DNA of 55,081 bases from Caulobacterales bacterium (GCA_947474395.1 CANJID010000021.1:1-55081); one strand, 5' to 3'; positions 8,010 to 17,273 are shown, numbered from the stretch's first letter. The notes: a model not told the origin generated them from the letters alone. A program made the numbers and translations.

Positions 8010-8990
8010 CTAGATCAGGCCGCTTCGGACGACCTTCTGGTCGATTGGCCCGAACAGGGGCTCCCCGGCGCCCAGCGCGCCCTCCATGCGCACCCGGTCG
8101 CCGAACTTCAGGAACTCGGTCCTCGGCGCGCCTGTCTCGATGGTGTCGAGGGCCCGGCGCTCGGTGATGCAGGCGCAGCCGACCGTCGCCGCATCGGGGT
8201 TGGAGACGGTGCCCGAGCCGATGATGGTCCCGGCGCACAGGGAGCGCGTGCGGGCGGCGTGGGCGATCAGTTCGCCGAAGCCCACCGACATCGCCCCGCC
8301 ATGGGGCTCCCCGAACCGCTCGCCGTTCAGCCACACCCGAAGGGGAAGCTGGACGCGGCCGCCGCGCCACGCCGGGCCCAGCTCGTCCGGCGTCGCCGCC
8401 ACCGGCGCCATGCTGCAGGCGGGCTTGGCCAGGATCCAGCCGAAGCCGGTCTTCATCTCGGCCCCGGCCAGGTTGCGCAGGCTCCAGTCGTTGATCTGCA
8501 CCAGCAGCTTGATGTGCCCGAGCGCGTCCTCGGCGGAGACCCCCATGGGGACCTCGTCGGTGACGATCCCGAATTCGCCCTCGAAGTCTATCCCGTCGGC
8601 CTCGCTCGGCAGGGGGACATCCTCCGCGGGCCCGAGGAAGCGGTGGGACATCCCCTGGTACATGAGCGGGGTTTCGCTCTCGATCGGCGGGAAGCCGTAG
8701 GCCAGCTGCATCAGCTGGCCGTGCGAGGGGAAGACCGAGCCGTCGAGCCACTGCCAGGCCCTGGGGAGCGGCGCCAGGGTGGCGGACGGGTCAAAGGGCT
8801 CTCCAGCGATCGAACCGCTTTCCAGCGCCGCCGCGCGGTCGCGAAGCGCGGGCTCGGTCTGGGCCCAGCGATCCAGGGCGTCCTGCAGCGTCGCGGCGAT
8901 GTCGCCGGCCGGCGCGGTCCGCGTCAGGTCGCGCGAGACCACCACCAGCCTGCCGTCGCGGCTGCCGTCCGGCAGGGTGGCCAGCTTCAT
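8010..8990 (-). CDS. Fumarylacetoacetate hydrolase family enzyme
   Basis: A 326-residue FAH-fold enzyme, a group that includes fumarylacetoacetase, acylpyruvate hydrolases and 2-keto-pent-4-enoate hydratases. It shows the metal-site region DFEGEFGIVTDEV near residue 134. The following QINDWSLRNLAGAEMKTGFGW and SLCAGTIIGSGTVSN match the FAH-like branch used in aromatic breakdown. It overlaps the upstream cupin gene by 4 bases (ATGA), so it is in the same operon as the VOC dioxygenase and C-C hydrolase. It is likely to act on a ring-cleavage product late in the pathway; the substrate is unknown. Confidence 0.9.
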   Translation of the reverse strand: MKLATLPDGSRDGRLVVVSRDLTRTAPAGDIAATLQDALDRWAQTEPALRDRAAALESGSIAGEPFDPSATLAPLPRAWQWLDGSVFPSHGQLMQLAYGFPPIESETPLMYQGMSHRFLGPAEDVPLPSEADGIDFEGEFGIVTDEVPMGVSAEDALGHIKLLVQINDWSLRNLAGAEMKTGFGWILAKPACSMAPVAATPDELGPAWRGGRVQLPLRVWLNGERFGEPHGGAMSVGFGELIAHAARTRSLCAGTIIGSGTVSNPDAATVGCACITERRALDTIETGAPRTEFLKFGDRVRMEGALGAGEPLFGPIDQKVVRSGLI

Positions 8991-9568
8991 GCGAACACCC
9001 CCGCCAGGTCGGCGTCGTATTCGCCGTCGATCAGGACGAAGGCGATGCGGCAGTTCCGGTCCGTGCGGTTCGACCAGCCGTGGTTGGTCCCGCGCTGGAT
9101 GACGATGTCGCCGGCCCGCACCGTGGTCTCCCCCTCGTCCATGATCAGGACCACCTCGCCTTCGAGCACCAGCCCGTAGTCGACGGTCTCGGTCCGGTGC
9201 ATGAAGGCGTGGCGCGACCCCGCTTCCCCGGTATGCGATGACGCCCCGGCCGCCCCGACCTCGGCAAAGTGGGCGCGCGCCTCTTCGGCGCTCATGGTCG
9301 TGATGTTGTCGCCTTCGGGCGGGATGTCGAGCACCCGGATCCGGGTCCCGTTCTTCGGCGGCGCCAGGACGACGCCCTCCTCGTGCGGCTCTCCCGACCC
9401 GCGGTCGATGCCGGCGGGAGTCTCGCGGGTATTCCAGACCTCGTAGAATATCGGGCCGTTCTCGCCGCCGATCCGGACGACGCGCGGCGGGGGTGCGTCC
9501 TCCAGGATGACGGCCTTGCCCTCGGCATTGTGGCCGGTGACGATGCGGCGGAAGGGGGCGGTAGGCAT
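8987..9568 (-). CDS. Cupin-domain protein of the aromatic operon
   Basis: The 193-residue protein carries a conserved cupin barrel in its C-terminal half, with HAFMHRTETVDYGLVLEGEV and VRAGDIVIQRGTNHGWSN forming the two cupin motifs. The histidines and glutamate there would bind a metal ion. The N-terminal part (APFRRIVTG, DAPPPRVVRIG) is shared with other catabolic cupins, and the same first residues recur in a gene remnant at 52764. It sits between the C-C hydrolase and the FAH gene. Isomerase, decarboxylase or dioxygenase roles are all possible. Confidence 0.85.
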   Translation of the reverse strand: MPTAPFRRIVTGHNAEGKAVILEDAPPPRVVRIGGENGPIFYEVWNTRETPAGIDRGSGEPHEEGVVLAPPKNGTRIRVLDIPPEGDNITTMSAEEARAHFAEVGAAGASSHTGEAGSRHAFMHRTETVDYGLVLEGEVVLIMDEGETTVRAGDIVIQRGTNHGWSNRTDRNCRIAFVLIDGEYDADLAGVFA

Positions 9569-9602
9569 CAGGATCTCCAGTCGTTTGGGGGCGGCTTCGC
9601 GT

Positions 9603-10766
9603 TCATGAGGTCCGGCCCCCGAGCGTTTCGGCCAGCCAGTCGGCGATGAAGTCGCGGGCGAAGCTGGTGTTGTCGGCGCCGACGTGCTCCACGCCCCCCT
9701 CCCGCTGGGTGAATATCTTCAGCTCGCGTTTGGGGCTGCCCGTCAGCTGGTCGTAGGTCGCCTGCGCGTATTTCAGCGGAATCTGGCGGTCCTTCTCGCC
9801 GTGCGTCACGAGGAACGGAACCCGGATCTTCTCGACCTCGCCGTCCAGGTTGATCTTCGGCCACAGGGCCTTGAAGGCCTCCATGTCGGGGACGCCCCAG
9901 ACCCAGCGGACGTGGTCCCAGTAGTGGGGCACGGGGCGCTCGCCCTCGTTCCGCAGCCGCGCCTCCTGCACCTCGCCCCAGTTGTGGTTGCCGCCCCAGA
10001 CGAAGCCGGCGGCGAAGCGCGGCTCGTTGGCGACCGCGCGTGGCGCGTAGTAGCCGCCGAGCGATATGCCGCCCATGGCGATGCGCCCGGGGTCGACCTC
10101 GGCTTGCGTCTCAAGCCAGTCGACGACCGCCGAAGCCCAGTGCTCGGTATCGTAGCGGGCGTGCAGGCCGTGGTAGCGCAGGGCCTCCCCGGTGCCCGGC
10201 TGGTCGATGGAGAGGGTGGACACGGCGCGCTGGGCCAGAGCCGCCGGCAGGCCGGACCAGGCCAGCATCTCCTTGGTGGAGTCGAGGCCGTTCACGTAGA
10301 GGACCGTCGGCGCGGGCCCGGACACCCCTTGCGCCTGGCTGAAGTAGCCGGGAATGACCTTGCCTTCGTAGGGGATCTCCACGCGGCGGAAGTTGCCGCT
10401 GCCCGCCTCCACCCCGCGCCGGAAGCTCGACAGCGCCTTGGCGTAGGTGGCCTCGCGGTTCGGGGCGCCGGCCCCCTGCATCCGCTCGGCCAGCTGGTAG
10501 TAGAGGCTCGCACGGTCGAGCTTTGCACCGGCGGAGAACCCCCTGCCCCGCTCCAGGTCCTCGCCCGCGAGGTCCGAGAGCTTGTCGGCCATCTTGACCC
10601 ACTGCTCCAGGAACTGGGGCGTGCCCGCGTCCTCGCCGCGGGCGGCGGCCTCCAGCAGGGGCCGCGACATCTCCTCGATCTCGCCGATCCTGGCGCCGCT
10701 CTCCAGCGCGATGGCGATAGTGAGATTCCAGACGTAATTGCTGGGAAAATATTGGAAAAGGGCCAT
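9603..10766 (-). CDS. Alpha/beta hydrolase, C-C hydrolase type
   Basis: A 387-residue alpha/beta hydrolase with a long helical N-terminal cap, as in the FrsA and 2,6-dihydroxypseudooxynicotine hydrolase group. The latter cleaves a carbon-carbon bond next to an aromatic ring. The likely catalytic triad is Ser235 (GGISLGGYY), Asp326 (GEKDRQIP) and His361 (GVEHVGAD). The oxyanion loop lies near LYVNGLDSTKEM. It follows the VOC dioxygenase gene by 5 bases, so cleavage of a ring-fission or aryl-ketone product is the natural guess. A distant relative of the same architecture is encoded at 48022-49164. Confidence 0.87.
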   Translation of the reverse strand: MALFQYFPSNYVWNLTIAIALESGARIGEIEEMSRPLLEAAARGEDAGTPQFLEQWVKMADKLSDLAGEDLERGRGFSAGAKLDRASLYYQLAERMQGAGAPNREATYAKALSSFRRGVEAGSGNFRRVEIPYEGKVIPGYFSQAQGVSGPAPTVLYVNGLDSTKEMLAWSGLPAALAQRAVSTLSIDQPGTGEALRYHGLHARYDTEHWASAVVDWLETQAEVDPGRIAMGGISLGGYYAPRAVANEPRFAAGFVWGGNHNWGEVQEARLRNEGERPVPHYWDHVRWVWGVPDMEAFKALWPKINLDGEVEKIRVPFLVTHGEKDRQIPLKYAQATYDQLTGSPKRELKIFTQREGGVEHVGADNTSFARDFIADWLAETLGGRTS

Positions 10767-10771
10767 GGGCT

Positions 10772-11674
10772 TCAGGCCACGGGCGGCTTGAACAGACCCG
10801 GATCAGGCTCAGGGTGCGGCATGGCCTGGGGGCCGCCGACGCCGACGCCCCACTGGTCCATGATCGTGGGCGTCGGCGCGTGCACCTGGGCCTGCCAGGT
10901 GGCGTCGTCCACCCGCTCCAGCTCCGACGTGTATTCGACGGCGAAGTCGTGCGGGGTGGTGAAGTAGCTGAAGGTGTTGTTGCCGGCGGTGTGGCGGCCC
11001 GGCCCCCAGCGGATGTCCACCGCCTGGGTCTTCAGACGGCCGATACCGCGCATCATGTCGTCGACGCTCATCATATCGTAGGCGACGTGATTGAGGCAGG
11101 GCGGCCCGGGCAGGATGGCGACGCGATGGTGCCATTCATTGCAGCGCAGGAAGCCCATGAAGTCGCCGAGCCAGTCGCTCAGGCGGAAGCCCAGCACCTC
11201 GATGAAGAAGTCCACCATCGCCTTGTGCTTGGGCGAGTGCAGGACGATGTGGCTGATCTTCTCTGGGATTCCCTCCCAGCGCTGCAGCGGGCGCGCCTGC
11301 CCCCGCTGGACGTCGCTGGAGATCTCGAAGGTCAGGCCGTCGGGGCTGAAGAAGCGGAAGCCGTATCCGCCGCCGAAGCTTTCCAGCGCCTTGGGCGGGA
11401 AGATCACCCGGCAGCCGGCCGCGACGACCTTCTCGTGCAAAGCGTCGATGTCCGCACGGCTATCCGCCGCGAAGGCGATGACGTCCACGCGCTTCAGCTC
11501 GTCGCGGCGCAGCCGCACAACGTAGAGCTCGTCGGAGCCCTGGGCGGCGAAATAGACCATGCCGTCGCGCATCCCCGCTTCGCGCAGACCCCACTTGTCG
11601 CGGTAGAAGGCCCGTTCCGCCTCCAGGTCGGGCACGGCGTAGCCGACGTAGCGGATCTCGGTCACACGGCTCAT
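10772..11674 (-). CDS. VOC-family extradiol ring-cleavage dioxygenase
   Basis: A two-module vicinal-oxygen-chelate protein of 300 residues, the fold and length of type I extradiol dioxygenases such as 2,3-dihydroxybiphenyl 1,2-dioxygenase. The C-terminal module keeps the 2-His-1-Glu iron site: His142 (KISHIVLHSP), His196 (CLNHVAYDM) and Glu247 (FAVEYTSELE). It would open a catechol-type ring next to a hydroxyl group. GGAGG precedes the ATG. It lies between the FAD monooxygenase, which would make the catechol, and the C-C hydrolase, which would split the product. The substrate is not known. Confidence 0.92.
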   Translation of the reverse strand: MSRVTEIRYVGYAVPDLEAERAFYRDKWGLREAGMRDGMVYFAAQGSDELYVVRLRRDELKRVDVIAFAADSRADIDALHEKVVAAGCRVIFPPKALESFGGGYGFRFFSPDGLTFEISSDVQRGQARPLQRWEGIPEKISHIVLHSPKHKAMVDFFIEVLGFRLSDWLGDFMGFLRCNEWHHRVAILPGPPCLNHVAYDMMSVDDMMRGIGRLKTQAVDIRWGPGRHTAGNNTFSYFTTPHDFAVEYTSELERVDDATWQAQVHAPTPTIMDQWGVGVGGPQAMPHPEPDPGLFKPPVA

Positions 11675-11696
11675 GCATGCCTCCTGCGGCGCAGCC

Positions 11697-12812
11697 TCAG
11701 ATCGGGCGCGCGGTCATCTCGAACATTTCGGCGGTGGTGCGGGCGTAGTCGGGCGGCGGAACCTTGCCGAGCTGGGCGTCGCAGATCAGACGCGAGGTCC
11801 TGACGATGTAGGCGCACCGCTCCTGACGCCGCTCCTGGTAGGCATGGAACGCCTCCTGCGGCGTGGCCGCCCGCGCCAGCTCCTCGGCCAGGACGACGGA
11901 GTCCTCGATCGCCATGCCCGCCCCCTGCCCCAGGTGCGGCGTGGTCGCATGGACCGCGTCCCCCAGCAGGACGACGCGTCCCTTGTGCCATGGGCCCTCC
12001 AGGAGGAGGCATTCGAGCGGCTTGTAGACCACGCCGTCGTCGTCGGTGATCTGCTCGGCCAGCGCCTGGATAGCGGGGGGAGCGTCCGCCAGGCGCCGGC
12101 GCAGCTGCGCGGCCAGCCCCTCGCGGGCGAACCGGGGATTGCCCGGTTCCGGGGTGGTCACATAGATGTACATCAGGCTCTGCGACAGCGGGACGAGGCC
12201 GATTCCCGTGCGCCCGTCATAGGCCCTGAGGCAGTCTACGTCCGCGGGCTTCTCCAGGTTGTAGCGCCACACCGACTGGCCGGTGAATTCCGGCGCCGGG
12301 GCGTCCGGGAAGAGTTTGACCCGGGTGTCGGAATAGACGCCGTCGGCGCCGATCACCAGGTCGTAGCGACCTTGCGTTCCGTCGCTGAAGCGGACTTCGA
12401 CGCCCTCGCCGTCGTCCTCGATCGCCGCGGCCACGACCCCGAGCCGGACCTTGGCGCCCAGGGCCAGGGTCTTGTCGCCGAGCACCTTGTGCAGCGCCGG
12501 CCGCGAAACCCCGAGGTTCGCTGGATAGCCTTCGAGGAGCTTCGGCGACGGCACCCGCGCCGCCTTCCGGCCGTCGGGCAGGTAGATCTCCACGAAATCG
12601 AAGCCGAAGGCGGCGCCCAGGTAATCTTCCAGCACGCCGAGCTCGGCCATGGCGCGGACCACGTTCGACTGCTGGATGATGCCGACGCCATAGACGGCCC
12701 AATCCGGGTCCTTCTCGATGACCTCGACTTCGAACCCCTTTCGACGCAGCGCGATCGCAGCCGTCAAGCCGCCGATGCCGCCGCCGATCACCAGAACCTT
12801 GGCCTGCTTCAC
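11697..12812 (-). CDS. FAD-dependent aromatic monooxygenase
   Basis: A 371-residue group A flavoprotein monooxygenase. The N-terminal dinucleotide-binding site is VIGGGIGGLTAAIALRRKGF. The DG motif lies in VIGADGVYSDTR, and the second FAD motif is LLGDAVHATTPHLGQGAGMA. Relatives hydroxylate phenolic acids such as salicylate or 3-hydroxybenzoate using NAD(P)H. The start codon overlaps the PQQ dehydrogenase stop (4 bases). It is positioned to supply a dihydroxy-aromatic to the VOC dioxygenase encoded next. A related enzyme is encoded at 45794-46918 beside the LigAB-type genes. Confidence 0.92.
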   Translation of the reverse strand: MKQAKVLVIGGGIGGLTAAIALRRKGFEVEVIEKDPDWAVYGVGIIQQSNVVRAMAELGVLEDYLGAAFGFDFVEIYLPDGRKAARVPSPKLLEGYPANLGVSRPALHKVLGDKTLALGAKVRLGVVAAAIEDDGEGVEVRFSDGTQGRYDLVIGADGVYSDTRVKLFPDAPAPEFTGQSVWRYNLEKPADVDCLRAYDGRTGIGLVPLSQSLMYIYVTTPEPGNPRFAREGLAAQLRRRLADAPPAIQALAEQITDDDGVVYKPLECLLLEGPWHKGRVVLLGDAVHATTPHLGQGAGMAIEDSVVLAEELARAATPQEAFHAYQERRQERCAYIVRTSRLICDAQLGKVPPPDYARTTAEMFEMTARPI

Positions 12813-15067
12813 GCCCCTCCCCTCGGCAACGCATAGGCCACGTATGAGCCGCGCGTCACGACCAGCACGTATTGGCGACCATTGATCTCGTAGACTGCCG
12901 GATTACCCGTCGCGTGGCTGGGAAGATCGGTCTGCCAGATCGTCTTGCCGGTCTTCGCATCCAGCGCGCGAAGCTTCTTGTCGAAGGTGGCGGAAAGCAG
13001 CAGCCCTGTCGCGGTTACGATCACAGGAGCCTTTGGCGAATGGAACTGAAGGAGTCCGTAGTTGTTGTCGGGCGGGTCCAGGAAAGGACTGCTGCCGTAT
13101 GGTATCTGCCACTTGATCGCGCCGACATTGAGATCATACGCCGTCAGGGTCGCCCAAGGCGGCTTGATGGCCGTCGGCGCAAAGCCATAGCCCGAATAGA
13201 GCCGCTTCACGTTCGCCGGATAGCCCTCCACAGGGGGGCCTTCCACGCGTGCGGGGCGCCCGGCCGGCGCCTGGGCCGACGCATTTTCGATATAGGCCAT
13301 GATGTAGCCGACATCGGCGTCCGAAAGGCTTGGAAATGCGGGCATTTGCCCGCCGCCATTCTTTATATCCGTCCGCACGGTCGCCGCGCCGAGCCGCCCG
13401 ACCGCGCCGATCAGGCTCGGACCGACGCCGCCCTGGGCGTTCGCCCCATGGCAGACCTGGCAGTGCTGGTCGAACAGGGACTTGCCCGCCGCCACCTGTT
13501 GCGGATCGGCCGGGCGGGCGGGCGGGGCCGCGGGGGCGCCTCGGGCGGGAGCCTCGTCCCGGCAGATCGTGTCGCACCCCAGACCCGGAACGCGCGGCCC
13601 GAGTATGGTGTTCTTCGACGCCTCCGCCTGGCTCTCCTCCAGCCGGATGAAGGCCGGCCCGTCGAAGGAGACGATGTAGACCATCCCCTTCATCGGGTCG
13701 GCGGACGTGCCTCCGAGGGCGGAACCGCCCGAATGACCCGGCATCATCACGGAATACTGCTGAAAAGCCGGAGGGGTGTAGATTCCCTCGTTGCGCGCGC
13801 CGCGCAGCATCGTGCGGAATTCTTCCCGCTCGGGCCCCGTCAGGATCAGATCGTCGAGATCCTTTTCGGTGAAGGACTGCCGGGCAAACGGGGGCGGCCG
13901 GCTCGGGATGGGCTGGGTGGGCGAGGCGTGCTCGCCCGGCGCCGTCGAAGCGGGCACGGGCTTTTCGGGGATCGGCCAGATCGGCTTGCCCGTCAGGCGA
14001 TTGAGGACATAGAGGAATCCGTTCTTGCCGGCCTGGGCGACCACGTCGACCGACCTGCCGTTCTGGCGGATGGTGACGAGCTGGGGCGCTGAGACGAGGT
14101 CGTAATCCCACAGGTCGTGATGGATGGTCTGGAAGTGCCAGAGACGCTTTCCGGTGCGGGCGTCCAGGGCAATGATGCTGTTGCCGTACAGGTTGGCGCC
14201 TGGCCGGTCGCCGCCCCAGAAGTCGTAGGTCGGCGAGCCAAGCGGCAGGAATATGATGCCGTTCTTCTCGTCCAGGGACTGGTCGCCCCAGTTGTTCGCC
14301 GCGCCGATCCACCGGTAGCCGTTGGGCGGGCTGGTCTCGTAGCCGAATTCGCCAGGTCTCGGGATCGTGTGGAAGATCCACGCCGGTTTTCCGGTGACGA
14401 CGTCGAAGGCTTGGATATCCCCTGGAACCGTCTCGTAGCTTTCGCCCGGAGCGGAGCCGAGGATGAGGAGGTTCTCGAAGATCCGTCCCGATCCCTTGGA
14501 GGCGAGGGCGCGGATCTGCCCCGGGTCGCGGGCCAACCCTTCCAGCCTGTCCGCCCGCCCGCCGACGCCGAAGGTCGTGATCGGCCGGCCGTTGTCCGCG
14601 TTCACCGCGAAGACGGCGGTGCCCCCGGTCAGCAGCAGACGCCTGTCCTTGCCGTCCTTGCTCTCCCAATAATTGAACCCGCGCATGTTGGTCGAGCCGG
14701 GAGGAGCAGCACGGCGCCAGATCTCCCGCCCCGTCGTGGCGTCCAGCGCGACGAGATCCTGGTCGTGGGCGAATCCATAGATGACGGTTCCGATCACGAT
14801 CGGGCTGAACGCCCACTGCCGCTCATCCCCCGTGGAATAAGTCCAGGCGGGCCTCAGCTTGGCCACGTTGGCCGGCGTGATCTGCCGGAGATTGGTATAG
14901 TTGGAGGAGTCCTGGCTACCGCCCGTGGGCGAGCGCCACGTTGTGTAAGCCGCCGTGGCGCTCAGCCCCGGCCCCGCCGCCGATACCAACGCCAGCGCGC
15001 TGGCGAGCCCGCCCGCGGCCTTGCGGGCTGAGCTCGAGCTCTTCTCACTCCAGAACGTGAACTGCAC
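12809..15067 (-). CDS. PQQ-dependent dehydrogenase with internal cytochrome c domain
   Basis: An exported quinoprotein that would oxidise an alcohol, aldehyde or sugar in the periplasm. The start is taken as the GTG at 15067, because GGGGAGGG lies just upstream; the open frame continues to 15097. A signal peptide (ASALALVSAAGPGLSATA) precedes the beta-propeller, which has IHHDLWDYD and repeated W-docking motifs. A cytochrome c domain (CQVCH near residues 536-540, axial Met in GGGQMPAF) is inserted before the last blades (WATLTAYDLNVGAIKWQIP). It heads the seven-gene operon. A close paralogue is encoded at 17327-19615. No PQQ synthesis genes are in the window. Confidence 0.93.
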   Translation of the reverse strand: MQFTFWSEKSSSSARKAAGGLASALALVSAAGPGLSATAAYTTWRSPTGGSQDSSNYTNLRQITPANVAKLRPAWTYSTGDERQWAFSPIVIGTVIYGFAHDQDLVALDATTGREIWRRAAPPGSTNMRGFNYWESKDGKDRRLLLTGGTAVFAVNADNGRPITTFGVGGRADRLEGLARDPGQIRALASKGSGRIFENLLILGSAPGESYETVPGDIQAFDVVTGKPAWIFHTIPRPGEFGYETSPPNGYRWIGAANNWGDQSLDEKNGIIFLPLGSPTYDFWGGDRPGANLYGNSIIALDARTGKRLWHFQTIHHDLWDYDLVSAPQLVTIRQNGRSVDVVAQAGKNGFLYVLNRLTGKPIWPIPEKPVPASTAPGEHASPTQPIPSRPPPFARQSFTEKDLDDLILTGPEREEFRTMLRGARNEGIYTPPAFQQYSVMMPGHSGGSALGGTSADPMKGMVYIVSFDGPAFIRLEESQAEASKNTILGPRVPGLGCDTICRDEAPARGAPAAPPARPADPQQVAAGKSLFDQHCQVCHGANAQGGVGPSLIGAVGRLGAATVRTDIKNGGGQMPAFPSLSDADVGYIMAYIENASAQAPAGRPARVEGPPVEGYPANVKRLYSGYGFAPTAIKPPWATLTAYDLNVGAIKWQIPYGSSPFLDPPDNNYGLLQFHSPKAPVIVTATGLLLSATFDKKLRALDAKTGKTIWQTDLPSHATGNPAVYEINGRQYVLVVTRGSYVAYALPRGGA

Positions 15068-15157
15068 GTCCCCTCCCCTTCTGATCAGGCCGCGCACGGC
15101 GTTCCCCGGCGCAGAGCTGGTTGCGGTTAAGCTGCCGCTTCGCTAGCCCTGCAGAAT

Positions 15158-15170
15158 GTGGTCTTACCAC
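15158..15170. promoter_or_regulatory. Candidate GntR-type operator before the PQQ operon
   Basis: GTGGT-CTT-ACCAC is a perfect 5-bp-arm palindrome that fits the T-G-G-T-N3-A-C-C-A pattern recognised by FadR-type GntR regulators. It lies about 90 bases upstream of the GTG start of the PQQ dehydrogenase gene. The preceding bases GAATGTGGTC are the same as at the site at 31191-31200, upstream of the carboxylesterase gene. The GntR protein encoded at 23518-24258 is the obvious candidate to bind it. Confidence 0.5.
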
Positions 15171-15237
15171 TATTTCTCGAAAAGGCACGCCCTGCCTGCG
15201 TGCTTGATGCCGCAGTGGTCTGACCCCGGAATGGACC

Positions 15238-16122
15238 TCAAGCGCGGAGGTTGCTTTGGATCGTGGCGATCATCGCGCGCGCCGCCAGCACGGGGTCCTT
15301 CGTGTCGGCTAGGTCGATCGAGTAGCGCCCCCGGTACCCGAAGACCTCCTCTGCCCGCACCAGGGCGGCCTGGTCATAAGCCGTGTGCCGGTAGTTTTCG
15401 TCGAAGGCATTGCCCTTCGCCGAGACCAAGTCGACGTAGGGCATCATCTTCTGGCAATCCGCGACCCGTTCGGCGTCGGTCTTCGCCGGCGAATTGCCCC
15501 AGTCGACGATGCCCCGGCAGTTGGGGCTGTTGACCCCTTTGATGACGGCGATGGCGTTGTCGATGACGCTCTGGAACCCGATGTGGTTCTCCACCAGCAG
15601 CTTTACGCCGATGGTCTGACCGTAATCGGCGAGGATCTTATAGCTGGCGACGATCCGAGCCAGGGCGTCCGGCTCGGCGCCGGGCGGCGCGAAGCTCGAG
15701 TTGGTGCGGAAGGACGGCGAGCCCATCAGCGCACAGGTGTCCATCCAGCGTTTCAGTGCGTCCAGGGAACCCTGGCGGACGGCGGGGTCCGGGGAGATCG
15801 GCTGGATCTTGGCGTCCGTGTGCAGGACGTTGATGAGGCGGCAGCCCTCGTCCCTGATCGACTGGGCCACACGCCGACAATAGGCGTCGTCGGTCGCGGC
15901 GAAGCCAGTGCTGATCAGCTCAAGGTTGGTGAGCTTCAACTGCGACTTCACGAAACCCGCGTAGCGGAGCATGTCCAGCTGGCCGCCAACGAACATGAGG
16001 CGAAAAGAATTCGAACTGATCGCGATGCGAGGGTATGGCCCGGCGTCCGCGGCGAGGACCTGTGTCGCGACAGCGCCGGTCGCGGCGGCCCCCGCTAGGA
16101 ACTCGCGTCGACGAAGCTTCAT
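15238..16122 (-). CDS. Tat-exported sugar isomerase/epimerase-like TIM-barrel protein
   Basis: A 294-residue xylose-isomerase-like TIM-barrel protein (COG1082 group). The N terminus MKLRRREFLAGAAATGAVAT, ending at about VLA-AD, is a twin-arginine signal. The folded, probably metal-bound enzyme would therefore be exported. LLVENHIGFQS and IVDWGNSPA carry candidate metal ligands, as does the C-terminal GYRGRYSIDLADT segment. Relatives epimerise keto-sugars or cleave keto-glycosides. It is encoded upstream of the PQQ operon and divergently from an amidohydrolase. The substrate is unknown; it may be an oxidised sugar or glycoside made by the PQQ or Gfo/Idh enzymes. Confidence 0.85.
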   Translation of the reverse strand: MKLRRREFLAGAAATGAVATQVLAADAGPYPRIAISSNSFRLMFVGGQLDMLRYAGFVKSQLKLTNLELISTGFAATDDAYCRRVAQSIRDEGCRLINVLHTDAKIQPISPDPAVRQGSLDALKRWMDTCALMGSPSFRTNSSFAPPGAEPDALARIVASYKILADYGQTIGVKLLVENHIGFQSVIDNAIAVIKGVNSPNCRGIVDWGNSPAKTDAERVADCQKMMPYVDLVSAKGNAFDENYRHTAYDQAALVRAEEVFGYRGRYSIDLADTKDPVLAARAMIATIQSNLRA

Positions 16123-16274
16123 GGCTCAACTCCCGTAGTCTGCGACGCCAGTTCAAACCTGTGCATGGCGGTCAGAGGACGCCTCCATCGCGCGCTCATG
16201 ACCTCCCACGAGGGTCTACGGCGAAGTTGCTCGAGATACATTTCCCCGCCGGCAAAAGCTGTCAATGTGTATTT

Positions 16275-16293
16275 GCCAATTTCATAAATTGGC
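16275..16293. promoter_or_regulatory. Palindromic site between divergent genes
   Basis: GCCAATTT-CAT-AAATTGGC is a perfect inverted repeat with 8-bp arms. It lies in the 224-base gap between the divergent TIM-barrel gene and amidohydrolase gene, 54 bases before the latter's ATG. It is an operator-like element, and the binding protein is unknown. Confidence 0.5.
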
Positions 16294-16346
16294 CGGATAT
16301 CTTTCGACTGCCACGGCCTCTCCACGAGAACCAGGAAGGGAGTCTC

Positions 16347-17273
16347 ATGACCGCTCTCACCAGACGCCAAGCGCTGCTGACCGCCTCCGCCTCCCTTTTC
16401 GCCGGCTCGTCGGCCTGGGCTCAGGGCGACACGCCCTGGCGACAGGAGAGGATCGTCGATTGCCATCACCACCTGCGCGCAGACATGGCCTCCAACGTCG
16501 CCCATCTGGACGGCGCTGGGATGAGCCAAGCCATGCCGCTGATCCAGGACGATAAGGGTCGCGACCTGTTTCTCGCGCTCCAGGCCCGTTATCCGGGCCG
16601 ATTCGTGGGCTGGAAACGTGGGGTCAATTCCATGGACCCGAACGGCATGGAGACCCTGACCAAGGCGGTCCGGGACGGCGCCCTCGGCTTTGGCGAGATC
16701 AAGTCCAAGGTCGCGGCGGACAGCGCGGAGAACCAGCGGATGTTCGCATTGGCCGGCGAGCTGAACGTTCCCATCATGCTCCACTTCGAGGACACGCCGA
16801 TCACCGGGACGGACGGGTTCAACACCGGTTACAAACGGTTCGAGGCCATGCTGAAGCGCTATCCGAAGACGCGCTTCATCCTGCACGCCACCTCGGTTTG
16901 GGCGAACATCGACGCCGCGGACACCGGCGCGACGGCCAACCCCCGCGGCAAGGTGACGCCGGTCGGGCTTACCGACCGGCTCCTCGCGGACTACGCCAAC
17001 GCCTATATCGATCTGGCCGCGTACTCGGGCTTCAACGGCCTGTCCCGTGACCCCGAATTCACGCCGCCCTTCCTGGTGCGCCACCAGGACAAGCTGATCT
17101 ACGGGTCCGACTGCACCTGCGCCGACGGTCACGGAGGCGGCGTGACGGGGCCTGGAGCCGGCCAGTGTCTCGCCAGGCAGACCCTCGCCCTGATCTACCG
17201 GGTCGCCCCGATAGCGGTCTTTCGCAAGGCCGCCTGGGAGAACGCGGCCCGTCTGCACGGCTTCAAGGCTTAG
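16347..17273 (+). CDS. Exported amidohydrolase (amidohydrolase-2 family)
   Basis: A 308-residue metal-dependent hydrolase or decarboxylase of the COG2159 type. The N terminus TALTRRQALLTASASLFAGS ends near AWAQG. It is a signal peptide with a twin-arginine look. Metal-binding motifs include VDCHHHLRAD at the start of the mature part, then MLHFEDTP, ILHATSVW and IYGSDCTC with the catalytic aspartate. The ATG at 16347 was chosen over the longer open frame because AGGAAGGG lies 7-8 bases upstream and the signal peptide starts there. It stands alone on the plus strand and ends in a strong terminator shared with the convergent PQQ dehydrogenase gene. Confidence 0.88.
   Translation: MTALTRRQALLTASASLFAGSSAWAQGDTPWRQERIVDCHHHLRADMASNVAHLDGAGMSQAMPLIQDDKGRDLFLALQARYPGRFVGWKRGVNSMDPNGMETLTKAVRDGALGFGEIKSKVAADSAENQRMFALAGELNVPIMLHFEDTPITGTDGFNTGYKRFEAMLKRYPKTRFILHATSVWANIDAADTGATANPRGKVTPVGLTDRLLADYANAYIDLAAYSGFNGLSRDPEFTPPFLVRHQDKLIYGSDCTCADGHGGGVTGPGAGQCLARQTLALIYRVAPIAVFRKAAWENAARLHGFKA

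Noticed and set aside
13134-14816. 560-codon alternative frame inside the first PQQ dehydrogenase gene
   Set aside because: Arg/Pro-rich shadow frame with no motif; the real frame has all PQQ and heme signatures.
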